Below are positions 16,686-26,138 of a DNA stretch of 64,000 nucleotides, piece by piece (the first letter of the stretch is position 1; every line of letters begins with the position of its first letter). The DNA is taken from positions 2,976,001 to 3,040,000 of the forward strand of contig CP114060.1 in assembly GCA_026967495.1 (NCBI GenBank), given 5' to 3'. Under the pieces are notes generated by a model, which saw nothing but the letters and a program-made list of their open reading frames with translations, made no database searches and was not told where the DNA came from. The translations under genes were made by a program, and so were the position numbers. Source of the DNA: Rouxiella badensis. Its GTDB lineage: Bacteria > Pseudomonadota > Gammaproteobacteria > Enterobacterales > Enterobacteriaceae.

Positions 16686-18737
16686 TTACTCTTCTCCTAT
16701 CAGGTCAATATTGCCGACGACGTGCAGTTCCGTCTCTTCGCCTATCTCCTGGAAGGAGAGAACCTGAAGGTTATAAAACTCGCGTTCGATGACTTTGCGC
16801 AGGAAGCGACGTATGTCGATGGCGGTCATCAACACGTGAGTGCGGCGTTCTTCTTCTCCGGTCTGCTCGCGAATACGGTCGATAATGGCCTGATTTAACT
16901 CGGAATCGAGGGCTGAATAGGAGCCAGATGACGTTTGGCGAATCGCCTCGCGGATCATGCTTTCTATGACGTCGCCAATCATCCAGCAGCTAATCCACGG
17001 ATTACCGGCTTTAAAGCGGGTCACCAGATGGCGTCTCAGACCGATACGCACATATTCCACCAGCATGATCGGGTCTTTTTCACGCGGCGCCCATTCGATC
17101 AACGCTTCGAAAATGCTGCGCAGGTCGCGAATCGAAACGCCTTCGGTGACCAGCCGTTGCAGCACGTCGGCGATGCGGCCAATCGGCAACTGGCGTTGAA
17201 CCTCTTTGATCAGGTCAGAATATTTGCCTTCCATCGCGTCCATCAGGAAGCGGGTTTCCTGCACGCCAATAAACTCACCGGCATAGCGGTCAACCAGAAT
17301 CGACAGGCAGTGAACCAGCCGGTCCTCGCTCTCATGTAGCGTAACGCCGAGCATCGAAAGGGCTTCTTTATGCGTTGGAGAGACCCACTGCAAACTTTGC
17401 AGGCTGAACGGCAGGCGCACGCTTTTTTCTGCCTGCGGCAGGGTCTGCGTCGAGACGTCGGCGAGCAGCAGGCCATCCGGTATATCGACTACCATCACCG
17501 CCTCCTGATACAGCATGATCTGCATGCTGCCAGCGCTTAGCGAGGCGTCCTGGAACAGCTGAACGTCCGGCAAGGGAATGCCCAGCTTTTCGAATTTGTT
17601 GTGGCGGAAAGCCTCGACCTTAGGCGCAAACTTGCCGGAGCGCATCAGGTCGGGGGACAGGCGAATCATCAGCGGTGTTGCGCCCGGGGTCATGGCAGCG
17701 CCACCCGCTGTGCCATTTTCGCCACTCGCGTCGGCACCAGGGCCGCTCGCGCCGTTGGCCTTGTTCTTGCTGCGTCTTTTAACCAGAATGGTGCAGCCGA
17801 ATAGCCCAAGCGCCAGCATAATAAAGTAGATAGCCGGGAAGCCAGGGATCATCGCAAACACCAGCAGAACCACACAGGACACGGTCAGCGCCTGCGACTG
17901 CGAGCCTATCTGGTGGGCGAGGTCGCCGGCCAGATTGAGTTTCTCTTCGCCGGAGACGCGGGTAACGATTATCCCGGCGGTGATGGAGATAAGCAGGGCG
18001 GGGATCTGGCTGACCAGACCGTCACCAATCGACAGAATGGCGTAGGTTGACATCGCCTCGCTGGCGCTCATGCCGTGTGACATGATGCCGATGGCGGTCC
18101 CGCCGAAGATATTCACCAGAATAATGATGATACCGGCGATGGAGTCACCTTTTACGAACTTCATCGCGCCGTCCATTGCACCGTACAGCTGGCTCTCCTT
18201 CTGCACCAAGCCGCGCAGGCGACGGGCTTCTTCGGCGTCAATGGTCCCGGCGCGCATGTCACCGTCGATACTCATCTGCTTACCGGGCATGGCATCGAGC
18301 GAGAAACGTGCGCCAACTTCGGCCACACGCTCCGACCCTTTGGTGATGACGATAAACTGCACGATGGTAATTATTACAAATACGATAAGCCCGACGCCGA
18401 GATTACCGCCGACCGCGAACTGGCCGAAGGTGTAAACTATCTGTCCGGCGTCCGCCTGAAGCAGAATCAGACGCGTAGTACTGATGGTCAATGCCAGTCG
18501 GTACAGCGTCGTAATCAGCAAAACTGAGGGGAAGGTTGCAAATTCCAGCGGATTTCTGATGTACAGTGCCATCATCAGCAGGATAACGGAGATAGTCAGG
18601 TTCAGCGCAATCATGAAATCCACCAGCCAGGTTGGCAGGGGAATAATCATCATGAATACGGCAAGCAGCAGCATGGCCGCTAGCATAATATCCTGACGTG
18701 CGGCGATGATAAGCAGCCATTTTTGCAGGAGCTTCAT
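16686..18737 (-). CDS. sctV: T3SS export gate protein SctV
   Basis: 683 residues (SsaV 681). The N-terminal half has about seven to eight membrane segments, with the family motif around GARFSLDAMPGKQMSIDGDMRAG. A cytoplasmic domain from about residue 360 forms the nonameric ring that selects substrates. The linker at about 325-350 is Gly/Ala/Ser-rich. Overlaps ssaM upstream by 4 bp and precedes sctN by 1 bp. Confidence 0.96.
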   Translation of the reverse strand: MKLLQKWLLIIAARQDIMLAAMLLLAVFMMIIPLPTWLVDFMIALNLTISVILLMMALYIRNPLEFATFPSVLLITTLYRLALTISTTRLILLQADAGQIVYTFGQFAVGGNLGVGLIVFVIITIVQFIVITKGSERVAEVGARFSLDAMPGKQMSIDGDMRAGTIDAEEARRLRGLVQKESQLYGAMDGAMKFVKGDSIAGIIIILVNIFGGTAIGIMSHGMSASEAMSTYAILSIGDGLVSQIPALLISITAGIIVTRVSGEEKLNLAGDLAHQIGSQSQALTVSCVVLLVFAMIPGFPAIYFIMLALGLFGCTILVKRRSKNKANGASGPGADASGENGTAGGAAMTPGATPLMIRLSPDLMRSGKFAPKVEAFRHNKFEKLGIPLPDVQLFQDASLSAGSMQIMLYQEAVMVVDIPDGLLLADVSTQTLPQAEKSVRLPFSLQSLQWVSPTHKEALSMLGVTLHESEDRLVHCLSILVDRYAGEFIGVQETRFLMDAMEGKYSDLIKEVQRQLPIGRIADVLQRLVTEGVSIRDLRSIFEALIEWAPREKDPIMLVEYVRIGLRRHLVTRFKAGNPWISCWMIGDVIESMIREAIRQTSSGSYSALDSELNQAIIDRIREQTGEEERRTHVLMTAIDIRRFLRKVIEREFYNLQVLSFQEIGEETELHVVGNIDLIGEE

Positions 18738-19102
18738 CGGTGACCTCCGGCGATAATTTCAAGCATGCGGCGCATTGTTTGCAGGCAGGCCAGCCAATGA
18801 CTCACGTCACTGTATTTTCCCGGTGAGCAGCTAAGCATTTGTTTTCCTTTTAGTTGCCAGGTGCGTATGGGCGTGCCTTGGGTGCGGGCAGGATGACAGG
18901 CGCTCAGTGATTTAACGAATGCAGTACCCTGATAGGCATCCTCAATCTCTCGGCTCAGGGTCAATAAAATGTGCTCTTCCAGGCATTCGACGTAGAGCTG
19001 AAAGGGCGGCATGGAAAATTCCATTCGCGACGAAACCTGCGTTGAGGGCAGGTCAGCAAGCTGTAAAAACTGTTCCAGTCGCCGTTCGGTTTGTAATCCC
19101 AT
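18734..19102 (-). CDS. ssaM: SsaM-like T3SS gatekeeper-complex protein
   Basis: 122 residues from the ATG at 19100-19102, exactly the length of Salmonella SsaM. By eye ERRLEQFLQLADL aligns with ERNIQLFIQLAGL, and MLSCSPGKYSDVSHWL with AMSCSPPLSSSAELWL. SsaM works with SsaB and SsaL to hold back effectors until translocators have gone. The frame is open further upstream (to 19171) but AGAGAGACCGG before 19102 is the better ribosome site. First gene of the export operon and diagnostic of an SPI-2-type system. Confidence 0.82.
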   Translation of the reverse strand: MGLQTERRLEQFLQLADLPSTQVSSRMEFSMPPFQLYVECLEEHILLTLSREIEDAYQGTAFVKSLSACHPARTQGTPIRTWQLKGKQMLSCSPGKYSDVSHWLACLQTMRRMLEIIAGGHR

Positions 19103-19189
19103 CCGGTCTCTCTGATAATTTATTGATAAAGGTACCGGGGAGGCTTCCCAGGCTGCGACTATCATCGGCAAAGAGCCTGTTCAACACTA

Positions 19190-19206
19190 TCGGGTAAACA
19201 CCTGAA
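19190..19206. promoter_or_regulatory. Candidate T3SS operator (copy 3, degenerate)
   Basis: TCGGGTAAACACCTGAA matches 14 of 17 positions of TCAGGTCAACACCTGAT found at 21743-21759. It lies between the divergent ssaM operon and the kinase gene, so it could control both. This is the weakest of the three copies. Confidence 0.4.
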
Positions 19207-19235
19207 TCAACGCCTGAACCGCCATCCTCAGCGTC

Positions 19236-20992
19236 GTGATGCCGCTGTTTCGCCTTTTGAAATACGTCGGGGGCCTCAAAATTATGAAAAAAGTGAGCGA
19301 AAAGAATCTGCTGTGGCAGCGCGTACTGGGTTTTTACCAAGGGCTGGGGCGTCGGGCAAAACAGACCGTGGATGTGTCACCGGGCGGCGTCGAGCAGACC
19401 CATTTCAGAAAGAGCGAGCACATTGCTAATATTGGCCACGAGATACGAACACCGATGAACAGCATCGTGGGGGCGTTGGTGCTGTTGCAGCGTTCAGAAC
19501 TCACGGCCGAGCAGCAGGGGCTTGTTGAGACCGCGACTATGTCCTCCGACTATCTCCTCTCTCTGATCAACAATATTCTCGACTACAACCAGATAGAGCC
19601 TCGGCAAGCTTGAGCTGACCTACGAGCTGGTTCCCCTTTTGCCGCTGCTGGACAAGGTCATGATGGCGGTGCGCCTGCGGGCCGAGGAAAAAGGCCTGAC
19701 GCTTAGCGCGTGGGTGGCCAATGATATTCCAGCCGAAATAATGATGAGCCGCATTCGGGTTAAACAAGTTCTGATAAACCTGCTCGGCAATGCGATTAAA
19801 TTCACCCAACGGGGCTACGTTAAGCTGCACGTCGAGGTGCAGGACGAGCGTTTAGTGTTCGCTATCGAGGACAGCGGTGAGGGAATTGATGAGAGCCAGC
19901 ATCAGCAGATTTTCCGTCCTTTCGTGCAAGTTAGCGCACACAGCGGAGGTAACGGTCTGGGGCTGACTATCTCCTCGATGCTGGCGCAGTCGATGGGCGG
20001 AGATATTCTGCTGTCCAGCCAGCCGGGTCAGGGGGCCAGATTTACCTTTTGGTTACCGGACGGGCCGCAGCGCGGAGAGAAAATGCGCCTGAGCGGTGAA
20101 ATCGTCGCGCCCGCGGAGCTGCATCCACAGCTGCTTGAGTGGGGGCTGACCCCGGTTGAGGGAATGAACCATGCGCTGGCGTCTCATGCACTGTCCTATC
20201 TTCCGGGGCGTTTGTGGCGAACGGTCGCTACCCTGCTGCAGGGCAATGATTATGAAGAGCAAAGCACAGCACCACTGATTCTGAAGCCCGTGGTCGCTGA
20301 AGGTGTTAATCGTTGACGACGTAGCGGCTAATCTCGAGGTATTGAGCAAAATTCTGCGTGACCTCGGGCATCAGGTTGATGCCGCACACTCCGGGCAGGA
20401 GGCGCTGTACTGCGGGCGAGAAGGCATTTATGACATGATATTGATGGATCTGCGCATGCCGGAAATGGACGGTTTCACTACCGCACAGCGTTGGCGCGCT
20501 CCCGAGTCTGGCATGCTGGACGAAGACACGCCCATCGTGGCGTTGACCGCCGACGCGCTTTCCAGCGAGCGTGAGCGGGTCATGGAAAGTGGGATGCACG
20601 GTTATCTCACTAAGCCATTGCAGATGCCTAAACTCATGGAGGTCATCGAGAACGTGGTCATGCTGCAGCTTACGCGGGGCATTGAGCTGATGCGCAATCC
20701 TTCGTTGGGGAAACCGCTGATTGACGTGCAGGTGGACGAAAAGTTACGGGACGAAATCTGGCAGACCTTCAAGACCTTCGCCAATCGCATCGAGCAGAGT
20801 TGGCTGGGGTATCAGCAGACTCAGCTGCTGGAGTCGTTGCATGCGATTAAAGGCTGCGCCGGGCTGTGCGGTTATCTGACGCTTCATGACCACTGCGCCA
20901 AGATTGAGGAGGAAGTGATAGCAGGGGATTGGCCTGATTCTTCACGTATTCAGCCGCTGATTGACTTGCTGCGGCGCGAAAGTTTTAGCTGA
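19236..20992 (+). pseudogene. SsrA-like hybrid histidine kinase lacking a membrane sensor, frameshifted
   Basis: After repair of two frameshifts the protein has about 584 residues. In order: a short N-terminal tail, a HisKA box with the phospho-His (EHIANIGHEIRTPMNSIVGA, about residue 70), an HATPase domain (NLLGNAIKFTQRG, DSGEGID, GGNGLGLTIS), a receiver (VLIVDD, DLRMPEMDG with the phospho-Asp, LTAD) and an HPt domain (LHAIKGCAGLCGY). The order matches SsrA, but the roughly 400-residue periplasmic/HAMP sensor is absent and no membrane helix is visible. Breaks: GAGCCTC at 19596-19602 (expected GAGCTC) and near the CCC at 20287-20289. An ATG at 19284 is an alternative start. Confidence 0.82.
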
Positions 20993-20998
20993 GAAAGC

Positions 20999-21656
20999 TC
21001 AATTGTGGATCCCCAGGCGGATTGCCCAGTTGGTGAGGCTCGACCGCGCTGTGGGCATCGAGCTTGCGCATCAGATTCAGGCGATGGGTCTCTACCGTCT
21101 TGATGGTAATCTTCAGGCTCTCGGCGATGTCGCGGTTGCGGCTGCCTTCGGCAATAAGCTTCAGAATCTGGCGTTCTCTTACCGTCAGGCGTACCTGACC
21201 GTCCAGCAATTTATCTGTTTTGATTATCTGCTGCTCGTCGAGCGAAGGGTCGATGTAGGAACGCCCTGCGGCGGCCATTTGCAGTGCCGAAAGTAGGGTC
21301 TGCTGCGGACTTCTTTTCAGGATATAGGAAATCGCGCCCGCGCTGAGTGCGGCCTTAGCGCGGTGCTCGTTGTTGTCGGCGGTGAGCACGATGATAGTTA
21401 ACTCCACCCAGCGCTGCTTGAGCTGATGAATCACATCATTGCCGTCCATGCCGGGCAGCCCCAAATCAAGTATCACCAGGTCAGGATGCAGCTGCTGACA
21501 GGCAGCGTAGACCTTCAATCCGTCTACTACCACGCCCACCACCTCGTAATCAGGCAGGGAAGAGATAAGCTGGGTAATGCCGTCGCTGAGCAAAGAGTGA
21601 TCCTCGACCAATAGAACCCTTTTTAACGCGGGATTATTCTCCGTTCGAACTGTCAT
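20999..21656 (-). CDS. SsrB-like NarL/FixJ response regulator (C-terminus frameshifted)
   Basis: Two domains. The receiver (residues about 12-130) has the acidic pair VED, the phospho-Asp in LVILDLGLPGMDG, and Lys in ILKRSP. The LuxR-type HTH (LTVRERQILKLIAEGSRNRDIAESLKITIKTVETHRLNLMRKL) binds DNA. As read, the last residues go out of frame after HSAVE. The site is GAGGCTC (21035-21041); GAGCTC restores VELTNWAIRLGIHN and a stop at 20999, giving about 218 residues (SsrB 212). Converges with the kinase gene with 6 bp between them, so they form a pair. Probably activates the T3SS promoters. Confidence 0.85.
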
Positions 21657-21742
21657 TATTTACCATCTTTTAGGGAAGGTTGATTGAGAATTATATAACA
21701 AATAGCTTGAAGCTTCGCTGTTCAATTCACCGGCTGAATAAA

Positions 21743-21759
21743 TCAGGTCAACACCTGAT
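21743..21759. promoter_or_regulatory. Candidate T3SS operator (copy 2)
   Basis: TCAGGTCAACACCTGAT, the exact reverse complement of the site at 132-148. It lies in the 162-bp divergent region between the ssrB-like gene and the ssaB-like/secretin genes, 60 bp before the ATG at 21819. Confidence 0.5.
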
Positions 21760-21818
21760 ACCGAAATTACGTCTACATCCGCAAAATAGCCGCTCTTTTT
21801 CAATGCAATCGAGATGAT

Positions 21819-22205
21819 ATGAAACTCCCTGACTCCCTTGCCGCCCTGGAGTCGGTCCACGTGGTAAAAATGCGTAGCGATCGGCTGATACTTGACGTGG
21901 CGGAGCAGCGGGCCTGGTGTAGCTGTTTTCCACAGGGCGTTTGCATCGCGATGGATACCGGTCTGACCGTCAGTGATGTCGACTGGCTCCAGCGCGTTTG
22001 TCTGTGGTTCGCCTCGGTTCCCACCTGCGTTAACGATTCCCTGTTGGTTGAAAGCGAAAGGTTGTTTCTACTGCGCCTTAATCGCACCACGTTCTCGACT
22101 CAGGAATGGGAAGCTTCATTGAGTAAACAGCAGGATATTGCTGACTGGCTGATCAGATTTGGTGAAAAATCAGGCCTCCTCCTTCACCCACATTCTGGAG
22201 CATAG
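21819..22205 (+). CDS. SsaB/SepD-like small T3SS protein upstream of the secretin
   Basis: 128 residues, soluble. Length and place (directly before the secretin gene, 2 bp apart) equal those of Salmonella ssaB/spiC (133 residues), whose product partners SsaM in the gatekeeper complex. The segment layout is similar (hydrophobic core RLILDVAEQRAWCSCF, then LQRVCLWFASVPTCVNDSLLV) but identity is low. The fold could also be that of a small class I chaperone. The call rests mainly on synteny. Four Cys residues occur in the first 70 residues. Confidence 0.5.
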   Translation: MKLPDSLAALESVHVVKMRSDRLILDVAEQRAWCSCFPQGVCIAMDTGLTVSDVDWLQRVCLWFASVPTCVNDSLLVESERLFLLRLNRTTFSTQEWEASLSKQQDIADWLIRFGEKSGLLLHPHSGA

Positions 22206-22207
22206 AG

Positions 22208-23679
22208 ATGAGAAAAAACCTGTTACTGGCCGTGGGCCTCGCCTCGATGCTGTGTCATTTTAGCGCCTTGGCCAGCCTCCCCTGGCAAGGGGATGACCCC
22301 TTTTTCTCTCCAGTCGAGGAAGCAAACTCACCGACGTATTACACGATTTGGGGGCCAACTATGGGGTTCCCGTGGTGGTTAGCACGCAGGTTGATGAGCC
22401 TTTTATTGGCGTTATCAAAGATGTCTCGCCTTCAAAGGCGCTGGACGAACTCGCGCGGATGCACAAGCTGGCCTGGTATTACGACGGGCAGGCTATCCAC
22501 ATCTATAAGGCCAGCGAAGTCGGCAGCCAACTGATTACGCCTACCTATCTGCCGGTTAGCGAGCTGATTAGTCAACTTGAAGGCAGCAATATCCTCGACA
22601 ACAAACATTGCCAGGTACGCGCGCTGCCGTCTTCGAACGCTATGCAGGTCGAAGGCGTGCCCATTTGCCTGTCTCGCGTGGAGACGCTGGCGAAACGTAT
22701 TGACCAGCAGAAGCTGAATCACGACCAGAATCAGGAAAAGATCGAGCTGTTCCCGCTGAAGTACGCCAGCGCGGGTGACACCACCCACAGTTATCGCGGC
22801 CAGCAGATAGTGATACCCGGTATCGTTAGCATGCTCAAAGAGATGGCGCAGGGGCGCACCCTGCCGCTGAAAGAGAATCAGGGCGAGCAACAGCCTGCCG
22901 ACCGTTCACTGCCGATGTTCTCGGCGGATATTCAGCAAAATGCGGTAATTGTGCGTGACCGCAAAATCAATATTCCGATGTATGCCTCGCTGATTAAGAA
23001 ATTCGATATCAAACCGAAGCTGATCGAAATTTCGGTGATGATCATGGACGTCGATTCAACCGAGCTCAAATCGCTGGGCATCGACTGGTCGCTGTCGACG
23101 CAAATCGGCGGCGGAGGTATCAGCCTCAACAGCAGCGGCGCGCCGTCGTCGAGCAGCTTTTCTTCGATTATTACCAATACCGGCGGCTTTATGGTCAAGC
23201 TCAGCGCGCTGGAGAAAAACGCCAAGGCGCAGCTGCTCTCGCGACCTTCGGTCGTCACGCTCGACAATACCGAGGCGGTGCTGGACCGCAGCGTAACGTT
23301 TCACACCAAACTTGTTTCTGAAAAAGTGGCCAAGATCGAGTCGATCACTACTGGGTCGCTGCTCAGAGTCACGCCGCGTCTGATAAACCAGGGCGGTCAC
23401 CCAGAAATGATGCTGAAGTTGATTATCCAAGATGGCAAACATACGGACGCCCTTAGTGAACATGAACCTCTACCGCAAACGAGCAACTCTGAGGTCTCGA
23501 CGCAGACCTTGCTCCGCGCCGGTCAAAGCTTACTGCTTGGCGGCTTTATTCAGGACGAAGTGAAAGAGAGCGAGAGAAAAATTCCCCTGCTCGGAGATTT
23601 ACCGTTGGTGGGAAGTTTGTTCCGCTCTACCGATAAAACCAGTCGCAGCACAGTGCGTCTGTTTTTGATTAAACCGTAG
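22208..23679 (+). pseudogene. sctC: T3SS outer-membrane secretin SctC, frameshifted
   Basis: Secretin of the outer-membrane ring (SsaC about 497 residues; repaired length about 490). A signal peptide (LLLAVGLASMLCHFSALA) starts the protein. The N0/N1 domains (LHDLGANYGVPVVV, FIGVIKDVSPSKALDELARMHKL) are read from about 22345 in another frame. The secretin core has the typical AQLLSRPSVVTLDNTEAVL, LRAGQSLLLGGFIQDE and IPLLGDLPLVGSLFR. The break falls in or near CCCCTTTTTCTCTCC around 22298-22312 and one added base repairs it. The next T3SS gene, sctD, is 16.4 kb away because of the inserted element. Confidence 0.9.
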
Positions 23680-23710
23680 TGAGGGTGTTTAACGCATGAT
23701 TAGAAAGGAA

Positions 23711-23729
23711 AAAATAGCTATGCTATTTT
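23711..23729. terminator. Small AT-rich hairpin at int/secretin junction
   Basis: AAAATAGC (23711-23718) and GCTATTTT (23722-23729) pair with a 3-nt loop; a T run follows on both strands. It lies between the converging secretin and integrase genes and includes the integrase stop codon. Weak GC content makes it a modest terminator at best. Confidence 0.4.
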
Positions 23730-25001
23730 GGCTTGGGGCATATTCGGGGCATTCTGGTTAAAACCGGCATTCATAATCGACATTTGGTCACTGTTGTTTT
23801 CCGTCATCCACTTCCCATAAACGTTGTAAACCATCTGGGCTGAATTGTGCCCCATCTGGTTGGCAATGAAGTTAGGATTTACACCCGCACTCAAAGCCCA
23901 GCATGCAAACGTGTGTCGCGTTTCATAAGCCCTTCGATGCCTCAACCCTGCCTTTTTTAGCCCATAGTTCCATGTAGACGCAATCGACCCTGGTGAATAC
24001 CAGTCACCGGCCGCCTTGTTCTTGGCGGAAACTTTAGGGGAGAAAACGAAGGTGCATTCATCTGTTCGCGTTTTCCCATACTCTCTAAGATGTACCTTGA
24101 CCGATATGGGGCTTCTCATTTTCGTCAAAGCCATTTGGCTTTGGAGCGCTTCAATAGCTGAATCATTTAATTTGATAACGCGAATACTGCTTTCAGTTTT
24201 GGGGGGCGTAAAATGCCCAGATACCGCAATGTTCCTGGTAATTTTTGCCGTCCACTCCTTCGTGTCGATGTCTTCCCAAGCGAGGGCACCAAGTTCGCCA
24301 TGTCTCAATCCTGTACTGATCGCGAGTTGCCAAATATTCTTGATCTGCAGGGAAGGGGAAGCATGGACCAGCCTCAGGTATTCATCTTTTGTAAGTGGAT
24401 CGGGTTCAGCTCGTGATTTCTTCAATGGGGAAATGCCAGAGAACGGTGATTTTTCGATATAACAGTTCTTTTCTGCAAAGTTGAACATTGCCGCCAGGCA
24501 AGATAGATAACCGTTCACTGTCCTCACAGCTCTTCCTTTTTTGACCCGCTTTGGGTTCTGCCCTCTTATGACTATTTGATACCCGGTCAGTAACTCTTTT
24601 CTGAGGTCTAAGGCCATCTCGTGGTTTACGGAAGCCACAAGCCTATTAGCCCCCATTATTCCTACGCAAACCGCGATATAAGAACGATAAAGGGTTATGG
24701 TATTTTTCGCGATTTCCATTTCCTTCAGGTCTAGCCACTTATCCGCCAGCTCCTGCAGGGTGATAGATTTCTGAACAATACCTAACTTCGCCAGGTTTTT
24801 TGACTGGGGGAACTGTGCGGCATAGTTAAAGTTCCCTGTCTTGATCCCGTAAACTATCGAGCTCCTAAGTTCAGCAGCCATTCTTCGATTTTTAGGCGTA
24901 TCGGGTACGCCTAAAACCTCTCTAAACCTCTTTCCTTTGTACATAAACCAAATGCGTAGTAATCCTCCGTGATTCTCTACACCTGTCGTCTGGATCGCCA
25001 T
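23718..25001 (-). CDS. int: Phage tyrosine integrase
   Basis: 427 residues from the ATG at 24999-25001, which has GAGGAG upstream. An N-terminal arm-binding domain of the DUF3596 type (HGGLLRIWFMYKGKRFREVLG) is followed by a core-binding SAM-like domain (ADKWLDLKEMEIAKNT) and the catalytic domain. Catalytic residues visible are Arg in STGLRHGELGALAWEDI, His-x-x-Arg in YETRHTFACWAL, His in NQMGHNSAQM and Tyr in VYNVYGKWM. The attL repeat lies in the last codons, so the final five residues come from DNA outside the repeat. Confidence 0.92.
   Translation of the reverse strand: MAIQTTGVENHGGLLRIWFMYKGKRFREVLGVPDTPKNRRMAAELRSSIVYGIKTGNFNYAAQFPQSKNLAKLGIVQKSITLQELADKWLDLKEMEIAKNTITLYRSYIAVCVGIMGANRLVASVNHEMALDLRKELLTGYQIVIRGQNPKRVKKGRAVRTVNGYLSCLAAMFNFAEKNCYIEKSPFSGISPLKKSRAEPDPLTKDEYLRLVHASPSLQIKNIWQLAISTGLRHGELGALAWEDIDTKEWTAKITRNIAVSGHFTPPKTESSIRVIKLNDSAIEALQSQMALTKMRSPISVKVHLREYGKTRTDECTFVFSPKVSAKNKAAGDWYSPGSIASTWNYGLKKAGLRHRRAYETRHTFACWALSAGVNPNFIANQMGHNSAQMVYNVYGKWMTENNSDQMSIMNAGFNQNAPNMPQAKIA
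23735..23751. repeat. attL-like direct repeat
   Basis: GGGGCATATTCGGGGCA, identical to 39935-39951, 16,200 bp apart. It lies inside the 3' end of the integrase gene, where it encodes part of NAPNMPQ. Confidence 0.75.
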
Positions 25002-25036
25002 TGCAATGCTCCTCATTTAGTGAAAGGCGAAACTAT

Positions 25037-25285
25037 TTAAGCAGAAATCCTCCGTCTTATCGCTGGCCTTTGTCGCTCAACCCAATTATCTATCTCATGC
25101 CGGTTATACATGATCGGGCTGTTTTGCTTCGGATTCAGGTCCGGCGCCACGTGCCTGTACTCTCGCCCCTCCATCCAAGAGGTGCGGCGGGCGTGCTGAA
25201 TCATGTGTTTAGTCATGCCAGTGAGAGACATAAGTAAGTCTTCAGATACCCACTTGCTCGGGTTCATTTGAATGATGTTGTCCAT
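25037..25285 (-). CDS. xis: Phage excisionase (DUF1233-type Xis)
   Basis: 82 residues from the ATG at 25283-25285, preceded by AGAGGA. The pattern NPSKWVSEDLLMSLTGMTKHMIQHARRTSWMEGREY followed by YNRHEIDNWVE matches lambdoid excisionases of the DUF1233 family, small winged-helix DNA-bending proteins that direct the integrase to excise. Lies directly upstream of int in the same direction, as in lambdoid phages. Confidence 0.8.
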   Translation of the reverse strand: MDNIIQMNPSKWVSEDLLMSLTGMTKHMIQHARRTSWMEGREYRHVAPDLNPKQNSPIMYNRHEIDNWVERQRPAIRRRISA

Positions 25286-25295
25286 AAATCCTCTT

Positions 25296-25496
25296 CTATT
25301 TACCCTCAACCACTTTATGAACAATGACGCACAGCCATAACCAAGCCTCATGCTTTGGTGGACATAGTGGCTTAGCCTGACTGGCGTATTTGTCGAGCAG
25401 TTCGCGGAAGGTGTGATTGTTTGAGTTACTGCGGAGTTCGGTGATGAGTTTCTTTGCTATAGCCCGGGCGGCGTTGTCACTTTCCTCAGGAGTCAT
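25296..25496 (-). CDS. Small phage early protein, unknown
   Basis: 66 residues. Helical N-terminus (DNAARAIAKKLITELRSN) and a tail with two Cys (KPLCPPKHEAWLWLCVIVHKV). Lies 10 bp upstream of xis on the same strand. Small unassigned genes are usual at this place in lambdoid left arms. No function can be named. Confidence 0.5.
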   Translation of the reverse strand: MTPEESDNAARAIAKKLITELRSNSNNHTFRELLDKYASQAKPLCPPKHEAWLWLCVIVHKVVEGK

Positions 25497-25732
25497 GAGT
25501 TACTCTTTACTTGAAAATACACCAGATCTCTTTTATGGCGGGTGCTTAAGGTGTACTCCTCATAGAGAAGGACGGGGCTTTAGACGGCAAAAAGTTCAAT
25601 GGTTAACCCACTGACTCTTTCTAAATGAGGAGCGCAAAAGTTAAATATGTAATTCACTGCTATACTTTTTTCAGAGTGGGAATAATCTTAATTACGTTAA
25701 TTGGGGTACTTCACCTATTCACGAGTGAATCT

Positions 25733-25987
25733 ATGCCCGATATGAACATTGTTTGCGAAAAATGCAAAGCTGATAAATTTGATGTAAAAGTTGCAACGAC
25801 TATGAGCAATATCGTGTCTTCAATAACATGTGTGCACTGCGGACACCCTGTTAAAGTAAGTGCTATAGTAGTTTTCATGGGTGAGGTATATCTTTCAGAT
25901 GCCTATAAGACTCCTACAGAGTTGAAGGTGCGTCGCACTGTAAACAGGATAGCGTATGGCTTTCCCGCAAATGATGCCGAAACCTAA
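25733..25987 (+). CDS. Small zinc-ribbon-like protein of the phage early region
   Basis: 84 residues if the ATG at 25733 is used; an in-frame ATG at 25625 would add a hydrophobic leader of about 20 residues. Two Cys pairs, CEKC and CVHC, spaced by about 27 residues form a probable zinc ribbon. No family recognised beyond that. Confidence 0.45.
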   Translation: MPDMNIVCEKCKADKFDVKVATTMSNIVSSITCVHCGHPVKVSAIVVFMGEVYLSDAYKTPTELKVRRTVNRIAYGFPANDAET

Positions 25988-26138
25988 TTCTGCATGAATT
26001 GCTAACTAAAAAGCCGCTGAACTTATCACAATCAAGTAAGGCGGAACGCAGTATTCTCTTCCAATTTCGCCGCTATTTTTACTAATGCTGGCAGAGCAAG
26101 TGTCAGCATGCCCTTCGCTTAACTAAGTGTTTAAAACG

